Positions 51,349-60,513 of a DNA stretch of 64,000 nucleotides are shown here, piece after piece (position 1 is the first letter of the stretch; each line of letters begins with the position of its first letter). Origin of the DNA: Rugosimonospora acidiphila. GTDB lineage: Bacteria > Actinomycetota > Actinomycetes > Mycobacteriales > Micromonosporaceae. The notes below the pieces were generated by a model that worked only from the letters and a program-made list of their open reading frames with translations, did not search any database and was not told the origin of the DNA. The translations under genes were made by a program, and so were the position numbers. The DNA is taken from contig NZ_BAABJQ010000013.1 of assembly GCF_039543385.1 (NCBI RefSeq), positions 1-64,000 on the forward strand, in the 5' to 3' direction.

Positions 51349-52434
51349 TCACCCCTCCCGACATGCCGCTGTTCCTTCCCGACGGGCCGGCATGGACAGG
51401 CCGTCCGCCGTCAACCGAGCCAGCAGGCCCGGCTCGATGTTCCCCCCGGTCAACACCACTCCGATCGTGCTGTGACCATCCGCGGCCGCGACCGCTAACG
51501 CCCCGGCCAACCCGGCCGCCGCCGACGGCTCCACCAGGAGCTTGAGGTGCAGCAGGGCCAGCCGGAGCGCCTCGGCGATGGCATCGTCGTCGACCACCCG
51601 CACCCCGGCCAACTTCCCGCGAACCAGCGCGAACGGCAGCGCCCCCACCCGCGAGGGGCGCAGTCCGTCCGCCAGCGTCGGACCCGGCTCCACCGTCACC
51701 GGTGAACCCGCGGCCAGACTGCGTGCCAGCGAATCGCACCCGACCGGCTCGACTCCGTACACCGCCACTGCGCTGCCGGCGGCGGCCAGGCACGCGCCGG
51801 CCACGCCGCCCCCACCGCCGACCGGCACCACCACCGCGTCCACCGGAATTCCCAGTTCCCGCGCCTGCTCGATCAGCTCCAGGCTCGCGGTGCCCTGCCC
51901 CGCCACCACGTCCGGATCGTCGTAGGCGTCGATGAGCCGGAACCCGGTCGACTCACTGATTTGTCGGGCCACCGCTGATCGGTCCGCCACGGTGGTTCCG
52001 GCCAGCACGATCTCCGCTCCCGCCGCCCGTGCCGCGGCCACCTTCGACGGTGCCGCGTCCACCGGCAACACCACCGTGGCCACCAGACCGTGCTGTCGCG
52101 CCGCCAGGGCCACCGCCACCGCATGGTTGCCGGTACTCTGCGCCACCACCCCGGTGTGCGTACCGGCCGCGGCGGCCCGACCCACCGCTACCAGCGCGCC
52201 CCGCATCTTGTACGACCCGCCGGCCTGCAGGTTCTCCGCCTTCACCAGGATCCGCGCGCCCGCCAGCTCGTCGATCACCGGCGACCACAGCACCGGGGTA
52301 CGCACCACCCGCCCGGACAGCCACCGCGCCGCGGCCAGCACGTCATCACGTACCGGCCGTGGCGCGGCGGGATCACGGCCGATGGTCGGTCGCGCGTCGA
52401 GCCCGGGCGCCGAGCCGAGCGTCGTGTCTGGCAT
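51349..52434 (-). CDS. PLP-dependent serine/threonine dehydratase or racemase
   Basis: A 361-residue fold-type II PLP enzyme. The cofactor Lys is in AGGSYKMRGAL, and the phosphate-binding glycine loop is VPVGGGGGVAG. The STGNHAVAVAL segment and IGVVLTGGNIEPG fit the threonine dehydratase/serine racemase family. It lacks an ACT regulatory domain, so it is of the catabolic or racemase type. Because it is in an operon with ddl, a role in supplying or removing D-serine, or in preventing misincorporation, is a fair hypothesis but not proven. ATG start at 52434. Confidence 0.88.
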   Translation of the reverse strand: MPDTTLGSAPGLDARPTIGRDPAAPRPVRDDVLAAARWLSGRVVRTPVLWSPVIDELAGARILVKAENLQAGGSYKMRGALVAVGRAAAAGTHTGVVAQSTGNHAVAVALAARQHGLVATVVLPVDAAPSKVAAARAAGAEIVLAGTTVADRSAVARQISESTGFRLIDAYDDPDVVAGQGTASLELIEQARELGIPVDAVVVPVGGGGGVAGACLAAAGSAVAVYGVEPVGCDSLARSLAAGSPVTVEPGPTLADGLRPSRVGALPFALVRGKLAGVRVVDDDAIAEALRLALLHLKLLVEPSAAAGLAGALAVAAADGHSTIGVVLTGGNIEPGLLARLTADGLSMPARREGTAACREG

Positions 52435-52830
52435 GTTCTTTGTCCCTGTTCGCTCGGTGTGACGAATCGGTCTGGTGATCAGCAGCGGGCGGCGCGCTGA
52501 CCGGCACCATTCGGCCGGGATCAGCGTGGGTCGCCCGGCGCGTCAACAGCCGCGGCGTCGCGGCCGATCGTTGCCAGGGTCACTCCATGAGGTTGACGAC
52601 TCGCCTCCGGGCCGACGCCGGCTACGGAACGTTTCCGCGTGGCGCGGTTCGTGAGGGTGCGAGGTGGCTGTCATCGCTCGTCTCCGTGAAGCTAGCGTGG
52701 CCCGAGCGTCGACGCGGGCCGGTGAATTCCGGCTGTAACTTCACGTTATTCGGCGAGAATCGTCCCGGGTAGGGAGCTAACTCTGAGATAGTCTTGGCGA
52801 ATCTTGTGGGATTCACAGTATAGGTGCAGC
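52435..52830. promoter_or_regulatory. Divergent control region of PLP/ddl operon and PucR-type gene
   Basis: This 396-bp gap has no gene that I can support. It contains CGGAA-CGT-TTCCG (52625-52637), a perfect dyad, and a weak forward promoter, TTGGCG (52794-52799) and TATAGG (52819-52824), 7 bp before the GTG start at 52831, which suggests a leaderless transcript. Confidence 0.4.
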
Positions 52831-54039
52831 GTGACACGCAGTGATGTGCAGGGGAACACGGACAGTCACTGGTTTCCCGTCGTGGCGCTCTGTCGCGCAC
52901 TGGAAGACGGCTTTATCCCCTTCGTGACCCAAGTAATTGATCATATTCGTGCCGATGACCCCGCGGCGTACGCCAGCGTTCCCCGCGGCGAGCACGAGGC
53001 GAGCTTCGGTGAGCAGTACAGGTCGCTACTCACCGGTATGGTGGCCCGGCGGCCGCCGAACGCCGCGGAGATCGATCGTGCGCGTGCCCTGGGCCGCCGC
53101 CGGGCTGGGCAAGGGCTGCCCGCCGAGCTGATGATCCGCGCGTACCAGCGCAGTTACCGGGATTTCTGGGCCCGGGTGGCTGGCCGTGGCCTCGACGAGC
53201 CGGCGCAGGCGCCGGTGCTGCTCGAACTGGGCGATCTGGTGTGGACCTGGTTGCAGGCGATCACTTGCGCCGTCGTGGAGGGCTACGCCGAGACCGCCCG
53301 CTCGCGCAACGAGATCCGCATCGGCTTCGGCCAACAGTTTCTGGACGCGCTCTACTCCGGTCGGGCCGGTGCCGAGGAGACCGGATGCCTGGCGCGTGCG
53401 TTGGGTTTCGATCCCGACGGCTCGTTCCAGGCGATCTGTTGCCCGGCCGGGTCGATGACACCGGAGCGCGTCGATCGCCTTCGGCGGCGCTCCCATGACA
53501 ACGGCGCGCTCGTGATGGTGCGCGGTGCGGTCGTTGTGATCGTTTGTCAGGGCCTGCCCGAACCAGAGGTAGTCCAGTTGCTGGCCGACTGCGATGCGCA
53601 ACCGACGGCCGGGCTCGGCCTGCTTCGCTCGGGACTGGCCGGCGCCGCGGAGAGCATCGTGGACGCGGAGCGTGCGCTGAGCGTCGCGCAGAACGGGCCG
53701 CCCGGTAAGGTCGTGCGGTTCAGTTCGTCCTGGCTGCTCGCCACGCTGTTCCCGCAGTCTGGCCGGCTGCGTCCGCTGCTCGATCCGGGCAAGGCGATCA
53801 GCCAGAGACACCTGGGTGAGGCGGTCCGCGCCTTCGCCGACCACGGATTCTCCATCACGGCCAGCGCCGACGCGCTGCACGTCCACCCGAACACGGTCAA
53901 GTACCGGCTCGACCGCTGGCAGCACCTCACCGGCTGGAACCCACGGACCATCGACGGCCTGCAGCGGTCACTGTTGAGCATCGCGCTCGCCGAGCGGCAG
54001 CCGGAGGTGGCGGCCGGGGCACCGCAAGACGGTAGCTGA
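52831..54039 (+). CDS. PucR/CdaR-type transcriptional regulator
   Basis: A 402-residue regulator. The C-terminal PucR-type helix-turn-helix reads FSITASADALHVHPNTVKYRLDRWQHLTG, and the N-terminal 190 residues form an all-helical domain like the RsbRD/CdaR sensing region. Homologues control nitrogen, sugar-diacid or amino-acid use. GTG start at 52831; a TATAGG box lies directly before it. It is divergent from the PLP/ddl operon, which is its likely target. The ligand is unknown. Confidence 0.87.
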   Translation: MTRSDVQGNTDSHWFPVVALCRALEDGFIPFVTQVIDHIRADDPAAYASVPRGEHEASFGEQYRSLLTGMVARRPPNAAEIDRARALGRRRAGQGLPAELMIRAYQRSYRDFWARVAGRGLDEPAQAPVLLELGDLVWTWLQAITCAVVEGYAETARSRNEIRIGFGQQFLDALYSGRAGAEETGCLARALGFDPDGSFQAICCPAGSMTPERVDRLRRRSHDNGALVMVRGAVVVIVCQGLPEPEVVQLLADCDAQPTAGLGLLRSGLAGAAESIVDAERALSVAQNGPPGKVVRFSSSWLLATLFPQSGRLRPLLDPGKAISQRHLGEAVRAFADHGFSITASADALHVHPNTVKYRLDRWQHLTGWNPRTIDGLQRSLLSIALAERQPEVAAGAPQDGS

Positions 54040-54600
54040 CGTCTTCGCCCGCGACTGGCTGGGGATCGCGATCCGGACCGTGATCGGCCTGCACACGGTG
54101 CCGCTCGAGGGTCCGGGCGCCGGCGGGTGGCGGCCGGCCGGGAGCCCCGGCGAGCCGCTGTGGAATTCACCGGCGCAACCGGTCGACTCTTGAAATCTCA
54201 AGGCAAAATATTTCCACAATGGAAAACCATATCGGCGATCCCGCCCAGGCTCCAGTGCAAGTCCTTTCGTCCTATCTGGACAGATAGATGCTGTAATTCC
54301 GAGAAGGTCGCGCCGGGTGTGAGCCGTCGCGATCCACGCTCCGTCCCCCTTCCGGCAATCCGCCGGCAACAAGCCGTTGACAGATTCGGCAAAGGATTGC
54401 CATAGTCGATCTACCTTGGCCGGGTGCGCGATGGCCGAGGTTGCCGGGTGCGCGACCAACGAGCTGCGGACGTCACCCGGCCGTCGGCGTGCCCTCACGC
54501 CGCCGCACGATCGCCCCGGCGACCCGACGTGGCCACGGAAGGAGCACGACGCCGTCAGCTGAGCAAGCAACGTCCCGCCTCACAAGGAGCACGAACCCCC
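54040..54600. other. Long upstream region of the secreted glycosidase
   Basis: This 561-bp gap has no gene that I can support. At 54211-54225 it contains TTTCCACAATGGAAA, a perfect 6-bp dyad with a 3-bp centre in an AT-rich patch, possibly an IclR- or LacI-type operator, and one member of a recurrent palindrome family in this window. The last 60 bp carry an AAGGAG ribosome binding site. Confidence 0.5.
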
Positions 54601-57558
54601 ATGAAATCCAGATCCCGCGGCAAAGCCACGCGGGTGCTGTTGTCGGCGGCGCTGGCCGCCGGAGCGCTGGCCGGCGCGAGCGCCGTGCCGCACGGTGCGT
54701 ACGCGGCACCGGCCAGCATCACCCTCAACCGTTCGAACAGCACGCTGACCCTGCGCAACCACAACCTGAGCATGGTCTACGACTACGACCACCAGGCCGT
54801 GGTCAGCTCGCTGGCGCTGGGCAACACTCAGCTGCTGGACGCCGGGATGTACAGCACCGCCATCCTCGACGGCGACGGCAGCACGCTGTCCAGCAAGACG
54901 CTGGCGGCGAGCCCCAGCGTGAAGGTCCACGGCCACACGGTGACGACCTCGTTCACGATGGCCAACGACGCGGTGTCGTTGCGCGAGACGTGGACGTTCA
55001 CGCTCACCAACGACACCATCCGCCTCGGCGTGCAGCGCACGTACGACTGGCTGGACACGACCAACACCAGCGTCCGCCACAACGGCATGCTGTCCATCGG
55101 CTGGGGCCGGGTCTGGGACAACGTCCGCCGGCCGGCCGACGGCGGTGACCTGCCCATCGGCAACGCCTACACGGGTGAGAACAACTTCTTCCTCTCCGAG
55201 CCGAACGACCGGTACGGCGTCGAAGAGTCCGACTTCGTCATGCTCAAGAACTCGACGAAGCAGGCGCTGGACGTCAGCGCCAGCAGCAGCCGCAACCTGG
55301 CGACCGAATTCGCCTACACCGGCGACGGCAACACCTACCAGGAGACGCAGGTCAGCAGCGCCGCCTCGTGGGACTACACCGCCGGTACCAAGGCGCAGGG
55401 CTACGTCTACGGTGGACACTCCTCCAACGCGACCAGCGCCTACATCTACGCGCCGGTGGCCACGACGCAGAAGCAGACCGACAGCGTCACGTACACCTTC
55501 GCGCCGGACAACTACGCGAAGTACTACTCGCTGGGCGGCACCGTCAAGGGCGTCGACGATCCCGCCGCGCTGTCGTCGATGCTCAACGACTTCGGTCGCT
55601 CCGGCGTCATCGACAAGGGCTACGGCATGTCCACCGTCGGCCTGCGCTACCCCGGCGTCGGCCCCTATGACATGGTCTACGCCGACCGGACCGTCGAGGG
55701 GTACTTCGACCCCGCGATGACCCAGTCGCAGGAGAACCTGCTGTCGTACTTCCGCGACTACGCCCAGAACTCCAGCGGCCACATGGACGGCCGCACGTAC
55801 CATCTCGACCACCCGTGGGGCGACGACAACCTGTACGACGCCGACCCGTCCTACGCGTCGGCCGTGGCCGACATGTACCAGTACTCGTCGGACAGCGCGT
55901 GGCTCGCCTCGATGCGCACCTCGGTCGAGAGCTCCCTCGGGTACATGATCAACAACGAGTTCGACCAGACCGACAGCCTCTTCCACAACGACATCAACAC
56001 CTGCACGTCGTCGAAGAGCATCCGTGAGTGGAACGACGCGCTCTACATCAAGTGGGAGAGCGGCTACATCAACGAGCTGATGTACCAGGCCCTCACCCAG
56101 TGGTCGCAGCTGGAGCGGGACGTGTTCCACGACGACGCGCAGGCGACGACCTACGCCTCGCTGGCGACGGCGCTGAAGACCCAGTTCAACAAGGACGCCG
56201 CCGACGGCGGCCTCTGGGACCCCAGCACCGGCATGTTCGCCTACTGGCGCTGCCCCGACGGCACCGTGCACGGCAACGTCGAGCAGACGCAGATCAACCT
56301 GCAGGCGATCAGCTTCGGCATGGTGGACCTGTCGCGGGCCAAGCAGATCCTCGATGGCATCGACAAGGACATGCAGCGCTACCACCTGTCGATGGTGCCG
56401 GAGAACTTCGCACCGCTGACCCTGACCACGCTGGACTGGAGCGGCGACCACTTCTCCCAGGGCATCGAGGACGGGTCCGTCTACCCGTTGATGACCGAGG
56501 AGTACATGCGGGCGGCGGCCATGGTCGGCGAGCGTGACCGGTCGCTGACCTACCTGAACAACACGGTCGACCGGTACACCCAGGACGGCTTCAACGGTTT
56601 CAGCTTCCTGGACTGGACGCTGCAGCCGCACGGCGGGGAGGCCTGGTTCCCGTCCAACGCCAACGGCGCGGCGGGCCTGTTCAGCGACGTGCTGGGCATC
56701 CAGCCGACCGGCACCGGCGTCACCATCGCCCCCAACATCCCCAGTGCCATGAACGGGACCACCGTCACCAAGACGATTCACGGCACCGACTCGCTGACCG
56801 TCGACTACCGCAACGAGTTGACCGAGGTGGTCAACTACAGCGCGAAGAAGCAGCCGGTCACCCTGCAGTGGTCGGGGCAGACCCCGTCCAGCACCTACAC
56901 GGTCGTCGACAACGGACGCAAGCACCAGGTGAGCGCGGACAGCTTCGGCATCGTCCGCTACACCTACACGGGGAAGGGCCAGCACACGGTCACCCTCGAC
57001 CGGGGCAGCGCCAACGGTTACGTGCTGCCGGACCAGGTCCCGACCGACCTGGCCCTGAACAAGCCCGTCACCACGTCCAGCAGCCGTGAGGACGCCGACT
57101 GGGGTGCCGCCAACGTGGTCGACGGCCAGCCCTTCAGCGTCGACGGCTCGTACGGCTGGTCGAGCGACTCCAACCCGACCGTCAACCACACCGAGTCGAT
57201 GACGGTCGACCTCGGCAAGAAGCAGACCGTCGGGGCGGTGACATTGTGGCCGCGTGACTGGGACGGCAAGCCCTCGGACCTCGCCGACGACTTCCCGATC
57301 GACTTCACCATCGCGGTGTCGGCCGACGGCACGAACTGGACCACGGTGGCGGATGAGAGCAACTACCCGAAGCCCAGCGACGGCTCGGCGCAGACGTTCT
57401 CCTTCGACCAGCAGCAGGCCCGCTACGTCCGGGTAGAGGGCACCAACCTGCGCAAGGATTCCGACACCAACGACGGCACCACCGACTACAAGATGGAGCT
57501 CGCGGAGGTGGAGGTGTTCAGCACCACGCCGCCGCCGGCGACGAAGCCCGGCACCTGA
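54601..57558 (+). CDS. Secreted six-hairpin glycosidase with C-terminal discoidin-type domain
   Basis: A 985-residue protein with a signal peptide (VLLSAALAAGALAGASAVPHG, cut near AYA-AP), an N-terminal beta-sandwich (about 40-300), an (alpha/alpha)6 barrel (about 320-750; WNDALYIKWESGYINELMYQ and FLDWTLQPHGGEAWFPSN) and a C-terminal F5/8C-like carbohydrate-binding domain (about 820-975; LNKPVTTSSSREDADWGAAN). I recognise the fold but not the family; GH65/78/95-like clans are candidates. It is probably extracellular and degrades a complex glycan. It is the sole gene of its transcript, with a terminator after it. Confidence 0.82.
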   Translation: MKSRSRGKATRVLLSAALAAGALAGASAVPHGAYAAPASITLNRSNSTLTLRNHNLSMVYDYDHQAVVSSLALGNTQLLDAGMYSTAILDGDGSTLSSKTLAASPSVKVHGHTVTTSFTMANDAVSLRETWTFTLTNDTIRLGVQRTYDWLDTTNTSVRHNGMLSIGWGRVWDNVRRPADGGDLPIGNAYTGENNFFLSEPNDRYGVEESDFVMLKNSTKQALDVSASSSRNLATEFAYTGDGNTYQETQVSSAASWDYTAGTKAQGYVYGGHSSNATSAYIYAPVATTQKQTDSVTYTFAPDNYAKYYSLGGTVKGVDDPAALSSMLNDFGRSGVIDKGYGMSTVGLRYPGVGPYDMVYADRTVEGYFDPAMTQSQENLLSYFRDYAQNSSGHMDGRTYHLDHPWGDDNLYDADPSYASAVADMYQYSSDSAWLASMRTSVESSLGYMINNEFDQTDSLFHNDINTCTSSKSIREWNDALYIKWESGYINELMYQALTQWSQLERDVFHDDAQATTYASLATALKTQFNKDAADGGLWDPSTGMFAYWRCPDGTVHGNVEQTQINLQAISFGMVDLSRAKQILDGIDKDMQRYHLSMVPENFAPLTLTTLDWSGDHFSQGIEDGSVYPLMTEEYMRAAAMVGERDRSLTYLNNTVDRYTQDGFNGFSFLDWTLQPHGGEAWFPSNANGAAGLFSDVLGIQPTGTGVTIAPNIPSAMNGTTVTKTIHGTDSLTVDYRNELTEVVNYSAKKQPVTLQWSGQTPSSTYTVVDNGRKHQVSADSFGIVRYTYTGKGQHTVTLDRGSANGYVLPDQVPTDLALNKPVTTSSSREDADWGAANVVDGQPFSVDGSYGWSSDSNPTVNHTESMTVDLGKKQTVGAVTLWPRDWDGKPSDLADDFPIDFTIAVSADGTNWTTVADESNYPKPSDGSAQTFSFDQQQARYVRVEGTNLRKDSDTNDGTTDYKMELAEVEVFSTTPPPATKPGT

Positions 57559-57600
57559 GCCGGATCCGCACCTGAGCCGATCGCACCGTGAACTGATCCC

Positions 57601-57628
57601 GCGCCCGGCTGGCCAACCAGCCGGGCGC
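57601..57628. terminator. Bidirectional terminator hairpin
   Basis: GCGCCCGGCTGG, loop CCAA and CCAGCCGGGCGC form a perfect 12-bp stem between the convergent glycosidase and APC permease genes, ending 24 bp from the permease stop. Confidence 0.8.
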
Positions 57629-57651
57629 GGGCCGTCAGCGGGCGCGGGCCG

Positions 57652-59157
57652 TCAGCGGGCGTGCTGCCGGACCGAGCCGTCCACCCCGCGTGGCGTCGTA
57701 CCCGTGGCCGACCCGCCGGAGGTCGCCGGCTCCCTGCCCTGCCCGATGGCGGCGTACACCTCCGGCCGGATGGACCGCAGGACGAGCGCCCAGGCGATGC
57801 CGACGATCGCCGCGACGCCGAAGATGGCCGGGAGCACCCTCGCGGACGTGGACCCGGGCGCCACGCCGAGCAGGGTCGAGTAGTTGTCCAGCGCCAGGCC
57901 CAGCATGATCAGCACCGCCACCGCCGCGATCCCGGGTGCGACCACCCGGTGCCAGGCGGTCTCGCCGTGACGGTCGCGGGCGAAGAACCTGATCACCGCT
58001 ATCGAGGTCAGCGCTATCAGCAGCAGGATGCCAAAGCCGCCGGTGGTGCCGACCCAGAAGAACAGCTTGACCATCGGGTCCCAGCCGGCCAGCGCGAACA
58101 CCGCGATGAACACCAGGCCCACGAGGCTCTGCGCGGCCGATGCGGTCTTGGGTACGTTGTTGCGCCCGGTGCGCCCGAGCACCGCCGGAAGCACCGACTC
58201 GCGGCCGAGGGCGTACATGTACCGCCAGACCGCGTTGTGGAAGGCCAGCGCGGCCGCGAACAGCGAGGTCAGGAACAGGACCCGCCCGGCGTCCGGCAGG
58301 ATGCCGCGCCCCATGGTGAACAGCAGCTCCGGCCCCTGCCGCGCGGCGGCGGACGCGACCTGGCCGTCGCCGTTGTGCACCGCCATCGCCCAGCTCGCCC
58401 CGGCATAGAGCAGCGCGATCATGGCGAGCGAGAAGTAGGTGGCGACGCGCACGGTACGCCCCGGATTCCGGGCCTCCTCGGCGAACACCGCGCTCTGCTC
58501 GAAGCCGACAAAGCCGAGTACGGCGATGACCAGGGCGGCGCCGATGCCGCTGGTGGTCAGCTTCAGCGGCGACAGCGTAGCGAAGCTGACGTGCCCGCCG
58601 GCCGGGTGCGACAGGCCGGAGACCGCCAGCGCGACCGCCACCACGATCTCGATCGACAACAGCACGGCCAGTACCTTGCCGTTCAGGTCGACGCGCAGCA
58701 GGCCCAGTACGGTGACGATGGCCCACGCCGCGAGCGCCCACACCCACCACGGGGCGTGGATGCCCAGCTTGTCGGCCATGAAGCCGGCCGTGCTCGGCCC
58801 GAACGCGCCGTAGAGCCCGACCTGCAGCAGGTTGTAGGCGACCACGGCCACCATCGCCGCGCCGACGCCGACGGGACGGCCCAGGCCACGCGACACGAAG
58901 GCGTAGAACGCGCCAGCATTGGTGATGTGTCGCGCCATCGCCACGTACCCGACGGAGAACAGGCCGAGCACGACGGCCACGGCCAGGAACGCGGCCGGCA
59001 CGCTGGTCAGGCCGGTGACGGCGTACGCTGTGGTGACCACGCCGGCGGCCACGGTCAGCGGGGCCACCCCGGACAGCACGAAGAAGACCACCGCCGGTAT
59101 GCCCAGTCGGTCACGGGCGAGCGCCCGCGGGACGTCGGTGCCGCTGCTGCTTGGCAT
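57652..59157 (-). CDS. APC-family amino acid permease
   Basis: A 501-residue membrane transporter with about 12 transmembrane segments. The family block VVFFVLSGVAPLTVAAGV and the GAFYAFVSRGLGRPVGVG region identify the amino acid/polyamine/organocation superfamily. The GFVGFEQSAVFAEEARNPGRT segment is the conserved site after helix 6. The ATG at 59157 is chosen; a longer ORF continues upstream without homology. The cytosolic C-terminus is Gly/Ser/Arg-rich. No specific substrate can be assigned. Confidence 0.9.
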   Translation of the reverse strand: MPSSSGTDVPRALARDRLGIPAVVFFVLSGVAPLTVAAGVVTTAYAVTGLTSVPAAFLAVAVVLGLFSVGYVAMARHITNAGAFYAFVSRGLGRPVGVGAAMVAVVAYNLLQVGLYGAFGPSTAGFMADKLGIHAPWWVWALAAWAIVTVLGLLRVDLNGKVLAVLLSIEIVVAVALAVSGLSHPAGGHVSFATLSPLKLTTSGIGAALVIAVLGFVGFEQSAVFAEEARNPGRTVRVATYFSLAMIALLYAGASWAMAVHNGDGQVASAAARQGPELLFTMGRGILPDAGRVLFLTSLFAAALAFHNAVWRYMYALGRESVLPAVLGRTGRNNVPKTASAAQSLVGLVFIAVFALAGWDPMVKLFFWVGTTGGFGILLLIALTSIAVIRFFARDRHGETAWHRVVAPGIAAVAVLIMLGLALDNYSTLLGVAPGSTSARVLPAIFGVAAIVGIAWALVLRSIRPEVYAAIGQGREPATSGGSATGTTPRGVDGSVRQHAR

Positions 59158-59270
59158 GGGTACTCCAGGGGTCGCGGGGTGATGGAGTGCTATGCGTCGA
59201 TGGCATTGTCCGTCGCGCGGGCCGGCGGGCCACCCCTCCGGCGCCCCACCGGACACCCGCGTTTCAACCT

Positions 59271-59447
59271 TTCGCGGGGGTGACCGGCAGCGCGACGGGG
59301 GCGGTACCGCTGACCGACGGAGTGGGCGTGCTGACCGCGAAGGTGCCGGCGACCATCGAGGTGCGTGCGGGCGGCCACACCGCCCAGGTTGCCGAGCCGG
59401 CCGGCGCGGCGCGGCTGGTCTTCGGAGTGGCGTACACGGCGGGCTGA
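59271..59447 (+). pseudogene. C-terminal fragment of a beta-sandwich-type protein
   Basis: The frame ends with VPLTDGVGVLTAKVPATIEV and AGAARLVFGVAYTAG, a beta-strand-rich ending like the last domain of a secreted glycosidase. No start codon or ribosome binding site fits a small gene. It probably is the last piece of a deleted gene. The gap to the APC permease contains nothing else that I can support. Confidence 0.35.
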
Positions 59448-59523
59448 GGCCACTCACATCGCGCGGGCCGCCGCCGGGGCGCTTCGGTGCTCGGGCGGCG
59501 GCCCGCGCGCATTGACAGGAGGG

Positions 59524-60486
59524 TCAGCCGAGTTCGGCGATCAACCGGCGCAGGGTGTGGAACGCCGGCTTGGGGGAGTAGTCGTCGCGCAGCACGCCGA
59601 ACCGGTGGAACAGGTCGTCCTTGGAGCTGTCGGCGTCGCGGAGGGTGAACAGCTCCCAGTGCGTGACGTTGAGTTCCGCGCGCAGGGCGTACACGGTGCG
59701 GATGATGGTCTCCAGGACCACCGCCTGCCGCTCCTCGGGCCGGTCCGGGCCGGTCGGCCAGCCGTTCTCGCAGATCCGGATGGGTACCGAGGCCGGGATG
59801 CCCGCCGTCGCCAGGTCCCGTTCCCGGAAGTCGCCCAGCAACCGCTCCACAGTGGACGGTAGCTCGTCGGGGCTGCGCCTCGGCCCGAACACGTCCGGGT
59901 AGATGTCGATGCCCGCGTAGTCCACCGCCGCCGCGAAGTCCGCGCCGCCGGAGTCCCGTACCCCCGCCCAGAAACCATTCGCGGCCGGGTCGATGTCCGG
60001 AACCACGGCGAACCCGATCGCGACGGTAGCGCCCGTCTCGCGCTTCGCCGCCGCGCCGGCCAGCACCCCCTGGACCAGGGCGTCCCGCGCGTTGAGGAAC
60101 GCCCCGTCCGCGGCGGCCCCGGCCCAGGTCAGGTTCGGCTCGCCGGTGACCTGGAGCGCGGCGAACTCCCGCCCGTGCCGGGTCACCACCTGCGACACGA
60201 ACGAGGCCCACGCCGCCACGTCGCCGCCGGGATCCCGGAAGCACAGGACCAGATCCCACGGCACACCGGCCGCGGCCAACTGGTCCAGCTGCGCGTGCGC
60301 CGCCGCGGTCGACTCGGGGCCGGACCAGACCACGTACATCCGCGGCAGCAGGGTCTTGCCGTCCCCCTGCAGCTCGGACAGCGCGCGCCCGATCGCCTCG
60401 ATATTGTCCGGCGGCCCCACGGCGAGCCCGCCGGGGGCGCCGGCCATGCCGAGCGGAAAGACACCGAAGATCAGGGGAGCGGCCAC
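59524..60486 (-). CDS. TIM-barrel glycosidase-like protein
   Basis: A 320-residue protein without signal peptide. It resembles clan GH-A-like barrels: LQVTGEPNLTW (possible acid/base Glu), VDYAGIDIYPDVFG, and ICENGWPTG with the expected nucleophile Glu. The family is not known to me beyond that. It is 27 bp downstream of the D-cysteine-desulfhydrase-like gene and on the same strand, so co-transcription is probable. Confidence 0.72.
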   Translation of the reverse strand: MAAPLIFGVFPLGMAGAPGGLAVGPPDNIEAIGRALSELQGDGKTLLPRMYVVWSGPESTAAAHAQLDQLAAAGVPWDLVLCFRDPGGDVAAWASFVSQVVTRHGREFAALQVTGEPNLTWAGAAADGAFLNARDALVQGVLAGAAAKRETGATVAIGFAVVPDIDPAANGFWAGVRDSGGADFAAAVDYAGIDIYPDVFGPRRSPDELPSTVERLLGDFRERDLATAGIPASVPIRICENGWPTGPDRPEERQAVVLETIIRTVYALRAELNVTHWELFTLRDADSSKDDLFHRFGVLRDDYSPKPAFHTLRRLIAELG

Positions 60487-60513
60487 GGGCCGATCCTAGG
60501 CATACACCTCAAG

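Noticed and set aside
52587..52772. Forward 61-codon ORF before the PucR-type gene
   Set aside because: There is no ribosome binding site, codon use is atypical and no domain is visible; the promoter and dyad signals in the same region fit a control region better.
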